DNA of 64,000 nt from Nocardioides sp. WS12 (GTDB taxonomy: Bacteria; Actinomycetota; Actinomycetes; Propionibacteriales; Nocardioidaceae): NCBI RefSeq assembly GCF_014108865.1, contig NZ_CP053928.1, positions 4,092,001 to 4,156,000 of the forward strand, given 5' to 3'. How positions within the stretch are numbered: position 1 is the first letter of the stretch; every line of letters begins with the position of its first letter. The translations under genes and the position numbers were made by a program. Shown in pieces: positions 25,462 through 33,010 of the stretch. A model generated the notes under the pieces. It was not told the origin of the DNA. It made no database searches and saw only the letters and a list, made by a program, of their open reading frames with translations.

Positions 25462-26807
25462 GACTGCAGGGTGCCAGTCCCGTGACCGAAGTGGGGGCGA
25501 GCACCGCCGGTGATGTTCAGGTCGTACGCCGTTTCACCGTGGATGATCAGGTCAACACCCGCCATTTCGTGCTCGGGATCGATCCGGAAACCGATGGTCT
25601 TGTCGAGCACGTAGACCAGGATCGCGGTCATCGTGAACGAGAACGCGAGGGTCGCGCCAGCCGCGATCAACTGCTTGCCGAGCTGGTCCGCGCCGCCGCC
25701 GTAGAACAGGCCGTCGACGCTGGTGACCGACGACGAGGCGAGGAAGCCGATCAGGATCGTGCCGACCAGGCCACCGACGAGGTGGACGCCCACCACATCG
25801 AGCGAGTCGTCGTACTTGAAGGTGAACTTGAGGCCGACCGCGAGCGCGCAGACCGCGCCGGCGACGAGGCCGACCAGCATGGCGCCGATCGGAGTGACCG
25901 AGCCACAGGACGGCGTGATGGCCACCAGACCCGCGACGACGCCGGAGGCGGCACCGAAGGACGTGGCGTGGTCGTCGCGGATCCGCTCGACACCGAGCCA
26001 GGCCAGCAGGCCGGTGCAACCGGCGAGCAGGGTGTTCACGAAGACGATGGCGGCGGTGTTGTTGGCGCCGAGCGCCGAACCGGCGTTGAAGCCGAACCAG
26101 CCGAACCACAGCAGGCCGCAGCCGACCATGACGAGGGTCAGGTTGTGCGGCTTCATCGGGTCGCGGCCGAAGCCGACCCGGCGACCGAGGACCAGCGCGG
26201 CGGCGAGGCCGGCGGCGCCGGAGTTGATCTCGACCGCCGTACCACCGGCGAAGTCGAGGGCGCCGAGTTCGTTGGCCATCCAGCCACCGACGTGGTCACC
26301 GGCGCTGAAGTCGAAGATCCAGTGCGCGACGGGCGCGTAGACCAGGACGGTCCAGAGCCCGGCGAAGATCAGCCAGGTGCCGAAACGGGTGCGGTCCGCG
26401 ATCGCACCGGCGATCAGGCCGACCGTGATCACCGCGAACAGGCCCTGGAAGGCCGCGAAGAGGGTGATCGGGTACGGCGCCCCGGGGACCTCTTCGAGCA
26501 TGCCCTTGAAGCCGGCGTACTGGAACGGGTCGCCGAGCAGTCCCCCACCGATGTCGTCACCGAAGGCGATCGAGTAGCCGATGAGCACCCAGACGATCAT
26601 GACGACGGCGAGTGCACCGAAGACCATCATCATCATGTTCAGCACGCTCTTCGAGCGGACCATGCCGCCGTAGAAGAAGGCCAGGCCGGGCGCCATCAGC
26701 AGGACGAGCGCAGCGGCAGCGAGCAGCCAGGCGGTGTCGCCGTCCGCTGTGGACACGGTTTCGGCGGCTGTGCCATTGGACAGGGCCACCAGGAGCAGAT
26801 CAGGCAT
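25458..26807 (-). CDS. amt: Ammonium transporter (Amt-2) with His-to-Glu pore substitution
   Basis: This 449-aa Amt has an N-terminal extension of about 25 residues followed by about eleven membrane segments. The usual first pore motif AVHINAG reads AVEINSG here: codon 193 (26229-26231) is GAG, Glu. The second pore histidine in DVVGVHLVGG is kept. This Glu-His arrangement is known from fungal Mep1/Mep3 and some bacterial Amts and changes pore behaviour. It is coupled to glnK by ATGA and lies upstream of glnD. A GlnR-type half operator precedes it by 23 bases (26830-26845). Confidence 0.94.
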   Translation of the reverse strand: MPDLLLVALSNGTAAETVSTADGDTAWLLAAAALVLLMAPGLAFFYGGMVRSKSVLNMMMMVFGALAVVMIVWVLIGYSIAFGDDIGGGLLGDPFQYAGFKGMLEEVPGAPYPITLFAAFQGLFAVITVGLIAGAIADRTRFGTWLIFAGLWTVLVYAPVAHWIFDFSAGDHVGGWMANELGALDFAGGTAVEINSGAAGLAAALVLGRRVGFGRDPMKPHNLTLVMVGCGLLWFGWFGFNAGSALGANNTAAIVFVNTLLAGCTGLLAWLGVERIRDDHATSFGAASGVVAGLVAITPSCGSVTPIGAMLVGLVAGAVCALAVGLKFTFKYDDSLDVVGVHLVGGLVGTILIGFLASSSVTSVDGLFYGGGADQLGKQLIAAGATLAFSFTMTAILVYVLDKTIGFRIDPEHEMAGVDLIIHGETAYDLNITGGARPHFGHGTGTLQS

Positions 26808-26829
26808 CCGCCAACTCTGAGGTCGAAAT

Positions 26830-26845
26830 GTTTCGCGGGCGTAAC
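26830..26845 (-). promoter_or_regulatory. Putative GlnR operator upstream of amt-2
   Basis: Read on the minus strand the site is GTTAC-gcccgc-GAAAC, one full a/b pair of the actinobacterial GlnR consensus with the required 6-bp spacer. A further GTAAC 16 bases upstream is out of register by one base, so only one pair is counted. Confidence 0.6.
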
Positions 26846-26851
26846 AGGACC

Positions 26852-26880
26852 CCCTTCACGTGTTACGCCGACGTGAAGGG
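26852..26880. terminator. Hairpin between glnK-2 and amt-2
   Basis: CCCTTCACGT (26852-26861) and ACGTGAAGGG (26871-26880) form a perfect 10-bp stem with a 9-nt loop. It lies after the glnK-2 stop (26905) and before the GlnR site of amt-2. It probably separates the two amt-glnK transcripts, although no T-run follows it. Confidence 0.6.
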
Positions 26881-26904
26881 TCTATCTGGCTCGGCGGTCC
26901 GAGC

Positions 26905-27243
26905 TCAGAGTGCTTCGGAGTCCTTGTCCCCCGTGCGCACGCGTACGACGGTCTCGACCGGGCTGACCCAGACCTTGCCGTCACCGATCCGGCCGGTGTG
27001 GGCGGTCTTGGTGATGATGCCGACCACGTCCTCGGTGTCGGGGTCGTCGACGACGATCTCGATCCGGATCTTGGGGACCAGGGCGATGTCGTACTCCGCG
27101 CCGCGGTAGACCTCGGTGTGGCCCTTCTGGCGGCCGTAGCCGCTGACCTCACTGACGGTCATTCCGGTGACGCCGAAGGCCTCGAGGGCCTCGCGGACGT
27201 CCTCCCACTTGTGCGGCTTGATGACTGCGGTGACGAGCTTCAT
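26905..27243 (-). CDS. glnK: PII signalling protein GlnK (copy 2)
   Basis: This 112-aa PII protein is closely similar to copy 1 and keeps the T-loop Tyr-51 (YRGAEYDIALVPK) and GDGKVWVSPVETVVRVRTG. Differences are concentrated in the B-loop region (DPDTEDVVGIITKTAHTG) and the C-terminus (DKDSEAL). Its ATG overlaps the amt-3 stop (ATGA). The two copies probably have different partner Amts. Both could be substrates of the single glnD. Confidence 0.97.
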   Translation of the reverse strand: MKLVTAVIKPHKWEDVREALEAFGVTGMTVSEVSGYGRQKGHTEVYRGAEYDIALVPKIRIEIVVDDPDTEDVVGIITKTAHTGRIGDGKVWVSPVETVVRVRTGDKDSEAL

Positions 27244-28577
27244 GCGCTTCCCTCCGATGCGGTGGACGACGTGAGGACCGAGGCACGACGGGCGCCGCCG
27301 CCAGTACCCAGATCGTAGGCAGACTCTCCGTGCTCGACGAAGTCGATGCCCTCGACCTCGTCCTCGTCCTCGAGACGGAGACCCAGGGTGTACTTGATCG
27401 CCAGCCCGACGATCAGGGTGGCTAGAGCCGACCAGACGATCGCGAAGAGCGCGACCGCGATCTGGACGACGAGCTGCTGGGCGCCGCCGCCGGTGAGGAG
27501 TCCGCCCTCGTTGGAGGCCAGGAAACCGACGCCGATCGTGCCGACCAGGCCACCGACGAGGTGGACGCCCACGACATCGAGCGAGTCGTCGTACCCGAAC
27601 TTGTACTTGAGGCCGACCGCCAGGGCGCAGAGGCCACCGGCGAACAGGCCGAGCACCATCGAGCTCCACGGCACGAGGTTGCCGCAGGCGGGCGTGATGG
27701 CGACCAGACCGGCGACCACACCCGACGCGGCACCGAGCGAGGTGGACTTGCCGTCGCGGATCTTCTCGATCAGCAGCCAGCCCATCATCGCGGCGCTGGT
27801 GGCCAGCGTGGTGTTGAGCCAGACCAGCGCCGTCTCGGTCGTGTAGGCGTCGAGGTTGACGATCGAGCCGACGTTGAAGCCGAACCAACCGAACCAGAGC
27901 AGGCCGGCACCGATCATCGTGAGCGTCAGGTTGTGCGGCTTCATCGGCTCCTTGCCGAACCCGATGCGCTTGCCGATCAGCAGGGCGAGCACCAGGCCCG
28001 CGACACCGGCGTTGATGTGCACGACCGTGCCACCGGCGTAGTCGATCGGCGCCACCTCGGCGCCCTCGGGACCGGAGAAGATGAGGTCGGCCAGGCCGCC
28101 CTCGACGCCACTGAGGAAGCCGCCGCCCCACACCATGTGGGCGAGCGGGAAGTACGACAGGGTGACCCAGATCGGCAGGAAGACCAGCCAGGCGGAGAAC
28201 TTCATCCGGTCGGCGATCGCACCGCTGATCAGGGCTGCGGTGATCACCGCGAAGGTCAACTGGAACGCGACGAAGACGTAGTTGGTCGGGTCGGTCGTCT
28301 CGAGGCCGAACTGCTTGAACGGGTTGGAGAACAGCTTCCCGATCTCCTTGCCCGCTTCGCCGTCGGCCGTGAGGTACGTGGTGCTGTACGACATCGACCA
28401 GCCCCACAACGCGTAGACGATGCCGACGACGCCGAGCGCGCTGAACGACATCATCATCATGTTGAGGACCGACTTGGTCCGGCTCATGCCGCCGTAGAAG
28501 AGCGCCAGGCCGGGCGCGGTCATCAAGAGGACGAGCGAGGCCGACACCAGCATCCAGGTGTAGTAGCCGTTTTCCAT
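27240..28577 (-). CDS. amt: Ammonium transporter (Amt-3), paired with glnK-2
   Basis: This 445-aa Amt keeps both pore histidines (TVVHINAG near 187 and DVVGVHLVGG). The loop after the second helix is longer than in the other copies (TYLTADGEAGKEIGKLF). ATG at 28577 was chosen because MENGYYTWMLV begins the first membrane helix; upstream codons to 28703 cross the operator at 28601-28638. It is coupled to glnK-2 by ATGA. Confidence 0.95.
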   Translation of the reverse strand: MENGYYTWMLVSASLVLLMTAPGLALFYGGMSRTKSVLNMMMMSFSALGVVGIVYALWGWSMSYSTTYLTADGEAGKEIGKLFSNPFKQFGLETTDPTNYVFVAFQLTFAVITAALISGAIADRMKFSAWLVFLPIWVTLSYFPLAHMVWGGGFLSGVEGGLADLIFSGPEGAEVAPIDYAGGTVVHINAGVAGLVLALLIGKRIGFGKEPMKPHNLTLTMIGAGLLWFGWFGFNVGSIVNLDAYTTETALVWLNTTLATSAAMMGWLLIEKIRDGKSTSLGAASGVVAGLVAITPACGNLVPWSSMVLGLFAGGLCALAVGLKYKFGYDDSLDVVGVHLVGGLVGTIGVGFLASNEGGLLTGGGAQQLVVQIAVALFAIVWSALATLIVGLAIKYTLGLRLEDEDEVEGIDFVEHGESAYDLGTGGGARRASVLTSSTASEGSA

Positions 28578-28600
28578 GCTCCGAACACTGCTGGCCGTTG

Positions 28601-28638
28601 GTTTCGGTCGGAGTGGGGTCGCGTTACGGCCGTGTAAC
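28601..28638 (-). promoter_or_regulatory. Putative GlnR operator between amt-3 and the secreted subtilase
   Basis: On the minus strand it reads GTTAC-n6-GTAAC-n6-CCACT-n6-GAAAC. All four 5-mers lie at exact 11-bp spacing and three match the GlnR consensus. It is 24 bases upstream of the amt-3 start and about 150 bases upstream of the divergent subtilase gene, so it could serve either promoter. Confidence 0.68.
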
Positions 28639-28786
28639 GAGTTCTCCGAAGCGATGGCGTGGCGATGACGCACCCGTGCTGGCACGTAGTGCTGATGTGC
28701 CATTGCCCCTGGCGGTGCACCGGCCTAGCGTCACGAACGGAGGGAGCAGGGAGGGAACCTCACTCCCCATGACAGGCGGTTTCTCA

Positions 28787-30181
28787 ATGCACGTCTCAGT
28801 TCGGGCTGCGCGTAGCGCGGCCGCGCATTCACCATCACGCAGCCGAGCCTCGGCCATCGGACTGCTGTTCTTCGCCCTCATCGTCACCGGCTTCGGCGCC
28901 GACCCTGCGTCGGCCGCGCCGAAGCCCGACGATCCCTCTCGCCCGGGACCCGCAGACGGTCCGCGCGGCAAGCGCGTTCCGGGCGCCGAGCACCCCGGCG
29001 ACCTGCCGGACTACGACGCCGAGTCCGCGCGCATCAGCAACCCGAACGCCGGCCAACCCGTGCCGAACCAGTACATCGTCGTGTTCAAGCCGGGGCTCGC
29101 CTCCCCGAAGGACACCGAGAAGGAGATGGTGGCGAAGAACAACGCCACGGTGAAGTTCAGCTACGGCCACGCGCTGGAGGGCTTCGCCGCGGTCATCCCG
29201 CCGGACCGCATCGACAACGTCCGCAACCATCCGAACGTCGCATACGTCGAACAGGACTACTACGTCGGGCCGCAGGACATCGTCACGCCAGCGCCCACCT
29301 GGGGTCTGGATCGCATCGACCAGCGCGACCTCCCGCTGAACAACTCCTACAACGACATCAACGAGGGCGCCGGGGTCCACGCGTACATCGTCGACACGGG
29401 CATCCGCCGGACTCACACGGAGTTCGCAGGTCGTGTGGGCAACGGGTTCGACGCCGTCACGTCGGGCGGGACGGCCAACGACTGCAACGGTCACGGCACC
29501 CACGTCGCCAGCACCGTCGCCGGAGCGACGTACGGCGTCGCCGACAAGGCGATCGTCCACCCGGTGCGGGTCCTGGACTGCAACGGCAGCGGCAGCAACG
29601 CCGGCGTGATCGCCGGAATCGACTGGGTCCGCGTGAACGCGACCAAGCCGGCCGTCGCGAACATGAGCCTGGGCGGTGGCGCGAGCTCGTCTCTCGACAC
29701 GGCCGTCACCAACGCGATCAACAGCGGCATCAGCTTCGTCGTCGCGGGCGGCAACGAGAACCAGAGCGCCTGCAACGTCTCGCCCGCACGGACGCCCGCC
29801 GCGATCACGGTCGGCGCGACCACCAACACCGACGCACGCGCCTCGTTCTCCAACTACGGCACCTGCCTGGACATCTTCGCCCCCGGTCAGAACATCCCGG
29901 GTGCCTGGTCCACGGCAGACACGGCCACCAACACCATCAGCGGTACGTCGATGGCCTCGCCCCACGTCGCCGGCGCGGTGGCGCTCTATCTCAAGGCCAA
30001 CCCCACCGCGACACCTGCTGCGGTCCGGGACGCACTCGTCAACCAGAGCACGCAGGGCAAGGTGACGGCTGCCGGCACGGGCTCACCGAACCGGTTGCTC
30101 TACACCGCGTTCATCACCGGCGGCGGGACGCCGCCGCCCCCGCCGCCTCCGCCCCCCCGCCGCCGCCCCCGAGCGGTCTGA
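28787..30181 (+). CDS. Secreted S8 subtilisin-like peptidase, frameshifted in its linker
   Basis: The product starts with a signal peptide (SAIGLLFFALIVTGFG, cleavage likely after PASA). An I9-type inhibitor prodomain follows (NQYIVVFKPG to AYVEQDYYV), then a proteinase K-like catalytic domain with Asp in YIVDTGIRRTH, His in NGHGTHVAS, oxyanion GGNENQ and Ser in SGTSMASPHVAG. After TGGGT nine prolines follow, then the frame breaks (RRRPRAV, stop at 30181). The lost frame resumes as a C-terminal domain to 30615. One extra C in the C7 tract at 30152-30158 would restore it. ATG at 28787 has AGGCGG upstream; ATG at 28769 is the alternative start. It is divergent from amt-3. Confidence 0.85.
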   Translation: MHVSVRAARSAAAHSPSRSRASAIGLLFFALIVTGFGADPASAAPKPDDPSRPGPADGPRGKRVPGAEHPGDLPDYDAESARISNPNAGQPVPNQYIVVFKPGLASPKDTEKEMVAKNNATVKFSYGHALEGFAAVIPPDRIDNVRNHPNVAYVEQDYYVGPQDIVTPAPTWGLDRIDQRDLPLNNSYNDINEGAGVHAYIVDTGIRRTHTEFAGRVGNGFDAVTSGGTANDCNGHGTHVASTVAGATYGVADKAIVHPVRVLDCNGSGSNAGVIAGIDWVRVNATKPAVANMSLGGGASSSLDTAVTNAINSGISFVVAGGNENQSACNVSPARTPAAITVGATTNTDARASFSNYGTCLDIFAPGQNIPGAWSTADTATNTISGTSMASPHVAGAVALYLKANPTATPAAVRDALVNQSTQGKVTAAGTGSPNRLLYTAFITGGGTPPPPPPPPPRRRPRAV

Positions 30182-30615
30182 TCAACGGCGGCTTCGAGTC
30201 CGGTACCACCGGCTGGACGCAGTACTCCGCTGCCGGCTATCCCCTCATCACCACCTCGAAGCCGCGCACGGGCAGCTATTCCGTCTGGGCGCTCGGCTAC
30301 AACAGTGGCACCGAGCGGATCTCGCAGCCGGTCGTGGTCAGCGGCACCGGCACGCTGACGTACTGGTGGTGGATGAACTCGAGCGAGGGCACGACCACCG
30401 CGTTCGACTACATGTACGTCCGCGTCCGCAACACGGCCGGCACCCTGCTGGCGACGGTGCGGACCCGCTCGAACACGGCCAGCCGGAACGCGTGGGTCGC
30501 GGACTCCGTCAGTCTGTCGGCCTACGCGGGCCAGCAGGTCGTGATCAGCTTTGAGTTCAGCAGCGACTCGTCGTTGGTCACGAGCTTCTACGTCGACGAC
30601 GTGGGGCTCGGCTGA
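30182..30615 (+). pseudogene. Out-of-frame C-terminal domain of the secreted subtilase
   Basis: In the frame shifted by one missing base the sequence reads SGLINGGFESGTTGWTQY, then KPRTGSYSVWALGYN, and ends SLVTSFYVDDVGLG. This is a jelly-roll, MAM- or carbohydrate-binding-like domain often found at the C-terminus of secreted actinobacterial peptidases. A similar domain ends the M4 protease at 62239. It has no start codon or ribosome site of its own near the junction, so it is made only if the frame is restored. Confidence 0.75.
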
Positions 30616-30644
30616 CACCCGGCTGATACGGGCATGAAGCAGTG

Positions 30645-30679
30645 GTGGCCGCGCGGCTCATGACGAGCCGCGCGGTCAC
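30645..30679. terminator. Bidirectional terminator between subtilase and ftsY
   Basis: GTGGCCGCGCGGCTC (30645-30659) pairs with GAGCCGCGCGGTCAC (30665-30679), a 15-bp stem with one G-T wobble and a 5-nt loop. It lies between the converging subtilase (+) and ftsY (-) genes. Confidence 0.82.
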
Positions 30680-30688
30680 CCACAGTTG

Positions 30689-31831
30689 CTAGCTCAGCAG
30701 CGCGTCGACGAACGCAGCGGCGTCGAACGGCGCCAGGTCGTCGGGGCCCTCGCCCAGACCGACCAGCTTGACCGGTACGCCGAGCTGGCGCTGGACGGCG
30801 ATGACGATGCCGCCCTTGGCGGAGCCGTCGAGCTTGGTGAGCACGATGCCGGTGACGTCGACGACCTCGGAGAACACCTTGGCCTGGATCAGGCCGTTCT
30901 GGCCGGTGGTCGCGTCGAGAACGAGGAGCACCTCGGTGACGGGCGCCTGCTTCTCGATGACGCGCTTGACCTTGCCGAGCTCGTCCATCAGGCCCTGCTT
31001 GTTCTGCAGGCGGCCGGCGGTGTCGACCACGACGGTGTCGACGCCGCGGTCCATGCCCTGCTTGACCGCGTCGAACGCGACGCTGGCCGGGTCGCCACCC
31101 TCCGGGCCGCGCACGACCTCGACGCCCACCCGGTCACCCCAGGTGGCGAGCTGCTCGGTGGCGGCTGCACGGAAGGTGTCGGCGGCCGCGAGGAGCGCGG
31201 TGCGGTCGTCGGCGACCAGGATCCGGGCGATCTTGCCGACGGTGGTGGTCTTGCCCGTGCCGTTCACGCCGACGACGAGTACGACGCCGGGGGCACCGTC
31301 CGCGCCGGTGACCTGCAGGGCGCGGTCCATGGTCGGGTCGACCAGGTTGATCAGTTCTTCACGCAGGACGGCGCGGGCGTCGGGGACCTGCCCGCCCTCG
31401 ACGCGGAGCCGGGTGCGGAGCTTCTCCACCAGTTCCTGGGTGGGGGCGACGCCGATGTCGGCACCGATCAGGAGGTCCTCGATGGCCTCCCAGGTGTCCT
31501 CGTCGAGCTTCTCCCGGCTCAGCAGCCCGAGCAGGCCGCGGCCCAGCGCATTGGAGCCGGCCAGCCGCTGGCGCAGGCGAACCAGGCGCGACGACGGCTT
31601 CTCGGGGCGATCGAGGGTCGGCTCACTCGGTTCCTCGACCTCGAGGGTCGGAGTCTCGACAGGCTCGACCACCGGCGCGTCGCGCGGCGGCGCGAGGACG
31701 TCGGTCGGTGCCTTGTCGGGCAGCCGACCGGGACGTCGTACACGGGTGCCGACGAAGCCGACAATGGCCAGCACGCCGACGACGGCGATCCCGATGATGA
31801 GATAGAGCAACTCAGGCATGGGCCCATCCAA
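30689..31831 (-). CDS. ftsY: Signal recognition particle receptor FtsY
   Basis: FtsY receives SRP-ribosome complexes at the membrane. The 380-aa product has an N-terminal membrane helix (ELLYLIIGIAVVGVLAIVGFV), a variable acidic/Pro linker, and the NG GTPase domain with GVNGTGKTTT, DTAGRLQN, TKLDGSAKGG and GLGEGPDDLAPFD. Part of the linker (VVEPVETP) is encoded by a copy of the dispersed 24-bp element. ATG at 31831 is preceded by GGAG at 9 bases; ATG at 31819 is also possible. Confidence 0.96.
   Translation of the reverse strand: MDGPMPELLYLIIGIAVVGVLAIVGFVGTRVRRPGRLPDKAPTDVLAPPRDAPVVEPVETPTLEVEEPSEPTLDRPEKPSSRLVRLRQRLAGSNALGRGLLGLLSREKLDEDTWEAIEDLLIGADIGVAPTQELVEKLRTRLRVEGGQVPDARAVLREELINLVDPTMDRALQVTGADGAPGVVLVVGVNGTGKTTTVGKIARILVADDRTALLAAADTFRAAATEQLATWGDRVGVEVVRGPEGGDPASVAFDAVKQGMDRGVDTVVVDTAGRLQNKQGLMDELGKVKRVIEKQAPVTEVLLVLDATTGQNGLIQAKVFSEVVDVTGIVLTKLDGSAKGGIVIAVQRQLGVPVKLVGLGEGPDDLAPFDAAAFVDALLS
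31653..31675 (-). repeat. Dispersed 24-bp element, copy 2 (inside ftsY)
   Basis: The core appears in the opposite orientation (TCGACAGGCTCGA) with CCACCGG following. It encodes VVEPVETP in the FtsY linker, where length and sequence vary freely. Confidence 0.75.
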
Positions 31832-31853
31832 TCAGGCTCCGCTCACGCGGCAG

Positions 31854-32042
31854 TTACTGCATGCGCAGCAGGTCCCGCTCGTCGTCAGCGATCACGGGCG
31901 CGGCGTCGACGGCCTTGCCGAGGGCGTCGCCGAGCCAAGGGGCGTACGGGACGGCCTCGCCGCGGTGCGGATACGCGACGTAGAGGACCACGACACCTGA
32001 GATGGCGAGGCTGAGCAGGATGGCCAGCACGACGAACAGCAC
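31854..32042 (-). CDS. Small single-pass membrane protein before ftsY
   Basis: This product of about 62 aa has one membrane helix (VLFVVLAILLSLAISGVVVL) followed by YVAYPHRGEAVPYAPWLG and an acidic end. GTG at 32042 was chosen because a perfect GGAGGAG lies six bases upstream; a longer frame to 32087 lacks such a site. It sits 22 bases before ftsY in the smc-ftsY run and may be co-transcribed. I do not recognise a family. Confidence 0.65.
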   Translation of the reverse strand: MLFVVLAILLSLAISGVVVLYVAYPHRGEAVPYAPWLGDALGKAVDAAPVIADDERDLLRMQ

Positions 32043-32156
32043 TTTCGACTCCTCCGAGTAGGGATCGCTTCCTCCCCCATCGTGCACGGAGCGCTCAAGG
32101 AATCCGGCATTGACAGCGCCGGAAAGGCGCCCGGGAGGCGAGCGTCACACCACCCG

Positions 32157-32630
32157 TCAGACCAGCAAGGGCGCAACGGCCTCGCGGACGATGTCCGGAA
32201 TCGGCGTCGGTGGACGTGCGGGATCGGTGTTGTCGACGTACACGTGGACGAAGCGGCCCTCGGCGCACGCGAACGCGCCCTCGCCGTCGGGGTCACCCTG
32301 GAACAGACCCACCCGATAGATCACCGACGTGTTGCCGAGCCGCTCCACCGCCAGACCCATCTCGATGGGTCGCGGGTAGCCCATCTCGGCGAAGTAGCGG
32401 CACGACACCTCGGCCACCACGCCGATCGCTGGCAGGTTCCGGATGTCGATGCCCGTGGCGTCGGCGAGATGCGCGTTGACCGCGGTGTCGATCAGGTCGA
32501 AGTACCGGGCATTGTTGAGGTGCCCGTAGACATCGTCGTCGGACCAGCGCGTGGTCGCGGTCCGCCACGCCTTGTACGATGCCCGGTCGGGCCGCTCCTT
32601 TCCGGTGGTCGAGCCTGTCGAGACACTCAT
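32157..32630 (-). CDS. Hotdog-fold acyl-CoA thioesterase
   Basis: This 157-aa protein has the 4HBT hotdog signature TRWSDDDVYGHLNNARYFDLID with the catalytic Asp, as in 4-hydroxybenzoyl-CoA thioesterases. The physiological acyl-CoA is unknown. The ATG overlaps the stop of the upstream membrane-protein gene (ATGA). The first residues (SVSTGSTTG) are encoded by a copy of the dispersed 24-bp element at 32602-32624, so the natural N-terminus has been extended or replaced by it. Confidence 0.88.
   Translation of the reverse strand: MSVSTGSTTGKERPDRASYKAWRTATTRWSDDDVYGHLNNARYFDLIDTAVNAHLADATGIDIRNLPAIGVVAEVSCRYFAEMGYPRPIEMGLAVERLGNTSVIYRVGLFQGDPDGEGAFACAEGRFVHVYVDNTDPARPPTPIPDIVREAVAPLLV
32602..32624 (+). 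repeat. Dispersed 24-bp element, copy 3 (thioesterase start)
   Basis: CCGGTGGTCGAGCCTGTCGA and GAC follow in order, covering codons 3-10 of the thioesterase gene (read on the minus strand as SVSTGSTTG). It ends six bases short of the start codon. Confidence 0.78.
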
Positions 32631-33010
32631 GCTGTGCCTCCGGCCTCGGTGATGGCGGCGCGCAGTTCCTCGACGTCCGAGGACCGGGCGGCCACACCGC
32701 TGATGCTGGTGATCCGCAGGCCGTCGCTGGCCCGGAGCAACTTGAGTCCATCGATCTTCAGGTCCGCGAGGCCCTCGATGGGTACGCGTCGGGCAGTGGT
32801 CCGCAGTGCGCTCTTCACCTGGACCTCCTTGGCGCCGACGATGATTGCCACCCCCGTGTACTGCAGGCCGCCGAGCACGAGGAACATCGCGCCCAGCACC
32901 GCGTTGGGGATCCGGTCGTTGACCAGGCCCCAGACGAGCAGCAGCAGTCCGAGCGCGAGGAAGCCGATCGCGAGCCCCAAGGGGAACCGGATCCGGAGTG
33001 GCAGGGTCAC
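32627..33010 (-). CDS. Two-helix membrane protein with PH-like tail
   Basis: This 127-aa protein has two hydrophobic helices (about residues 10-30 and 36-60) and a beta-rich cytosolic part (KEVQVKSALRTTARRVPIEGL to GLRITSISGV) that may fold like a PH domain. The GTG start at 33010 overlaps the smc stop, and its own stop overlaps the thioesterase start. No function is known to me. Confidence 0.6.
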   Translation of the reverse strand: MTLPLRIRFPLGLAIGFLALGLLLLVWGLVNDRIPNAVLGAMFLVLGGLQYTGVAIIVGAKEVQVKSALRTTARRVPIEGLADLKIDGLKLLRASDGLRITSISGVAARSSDVEELRAAITEAGGTA

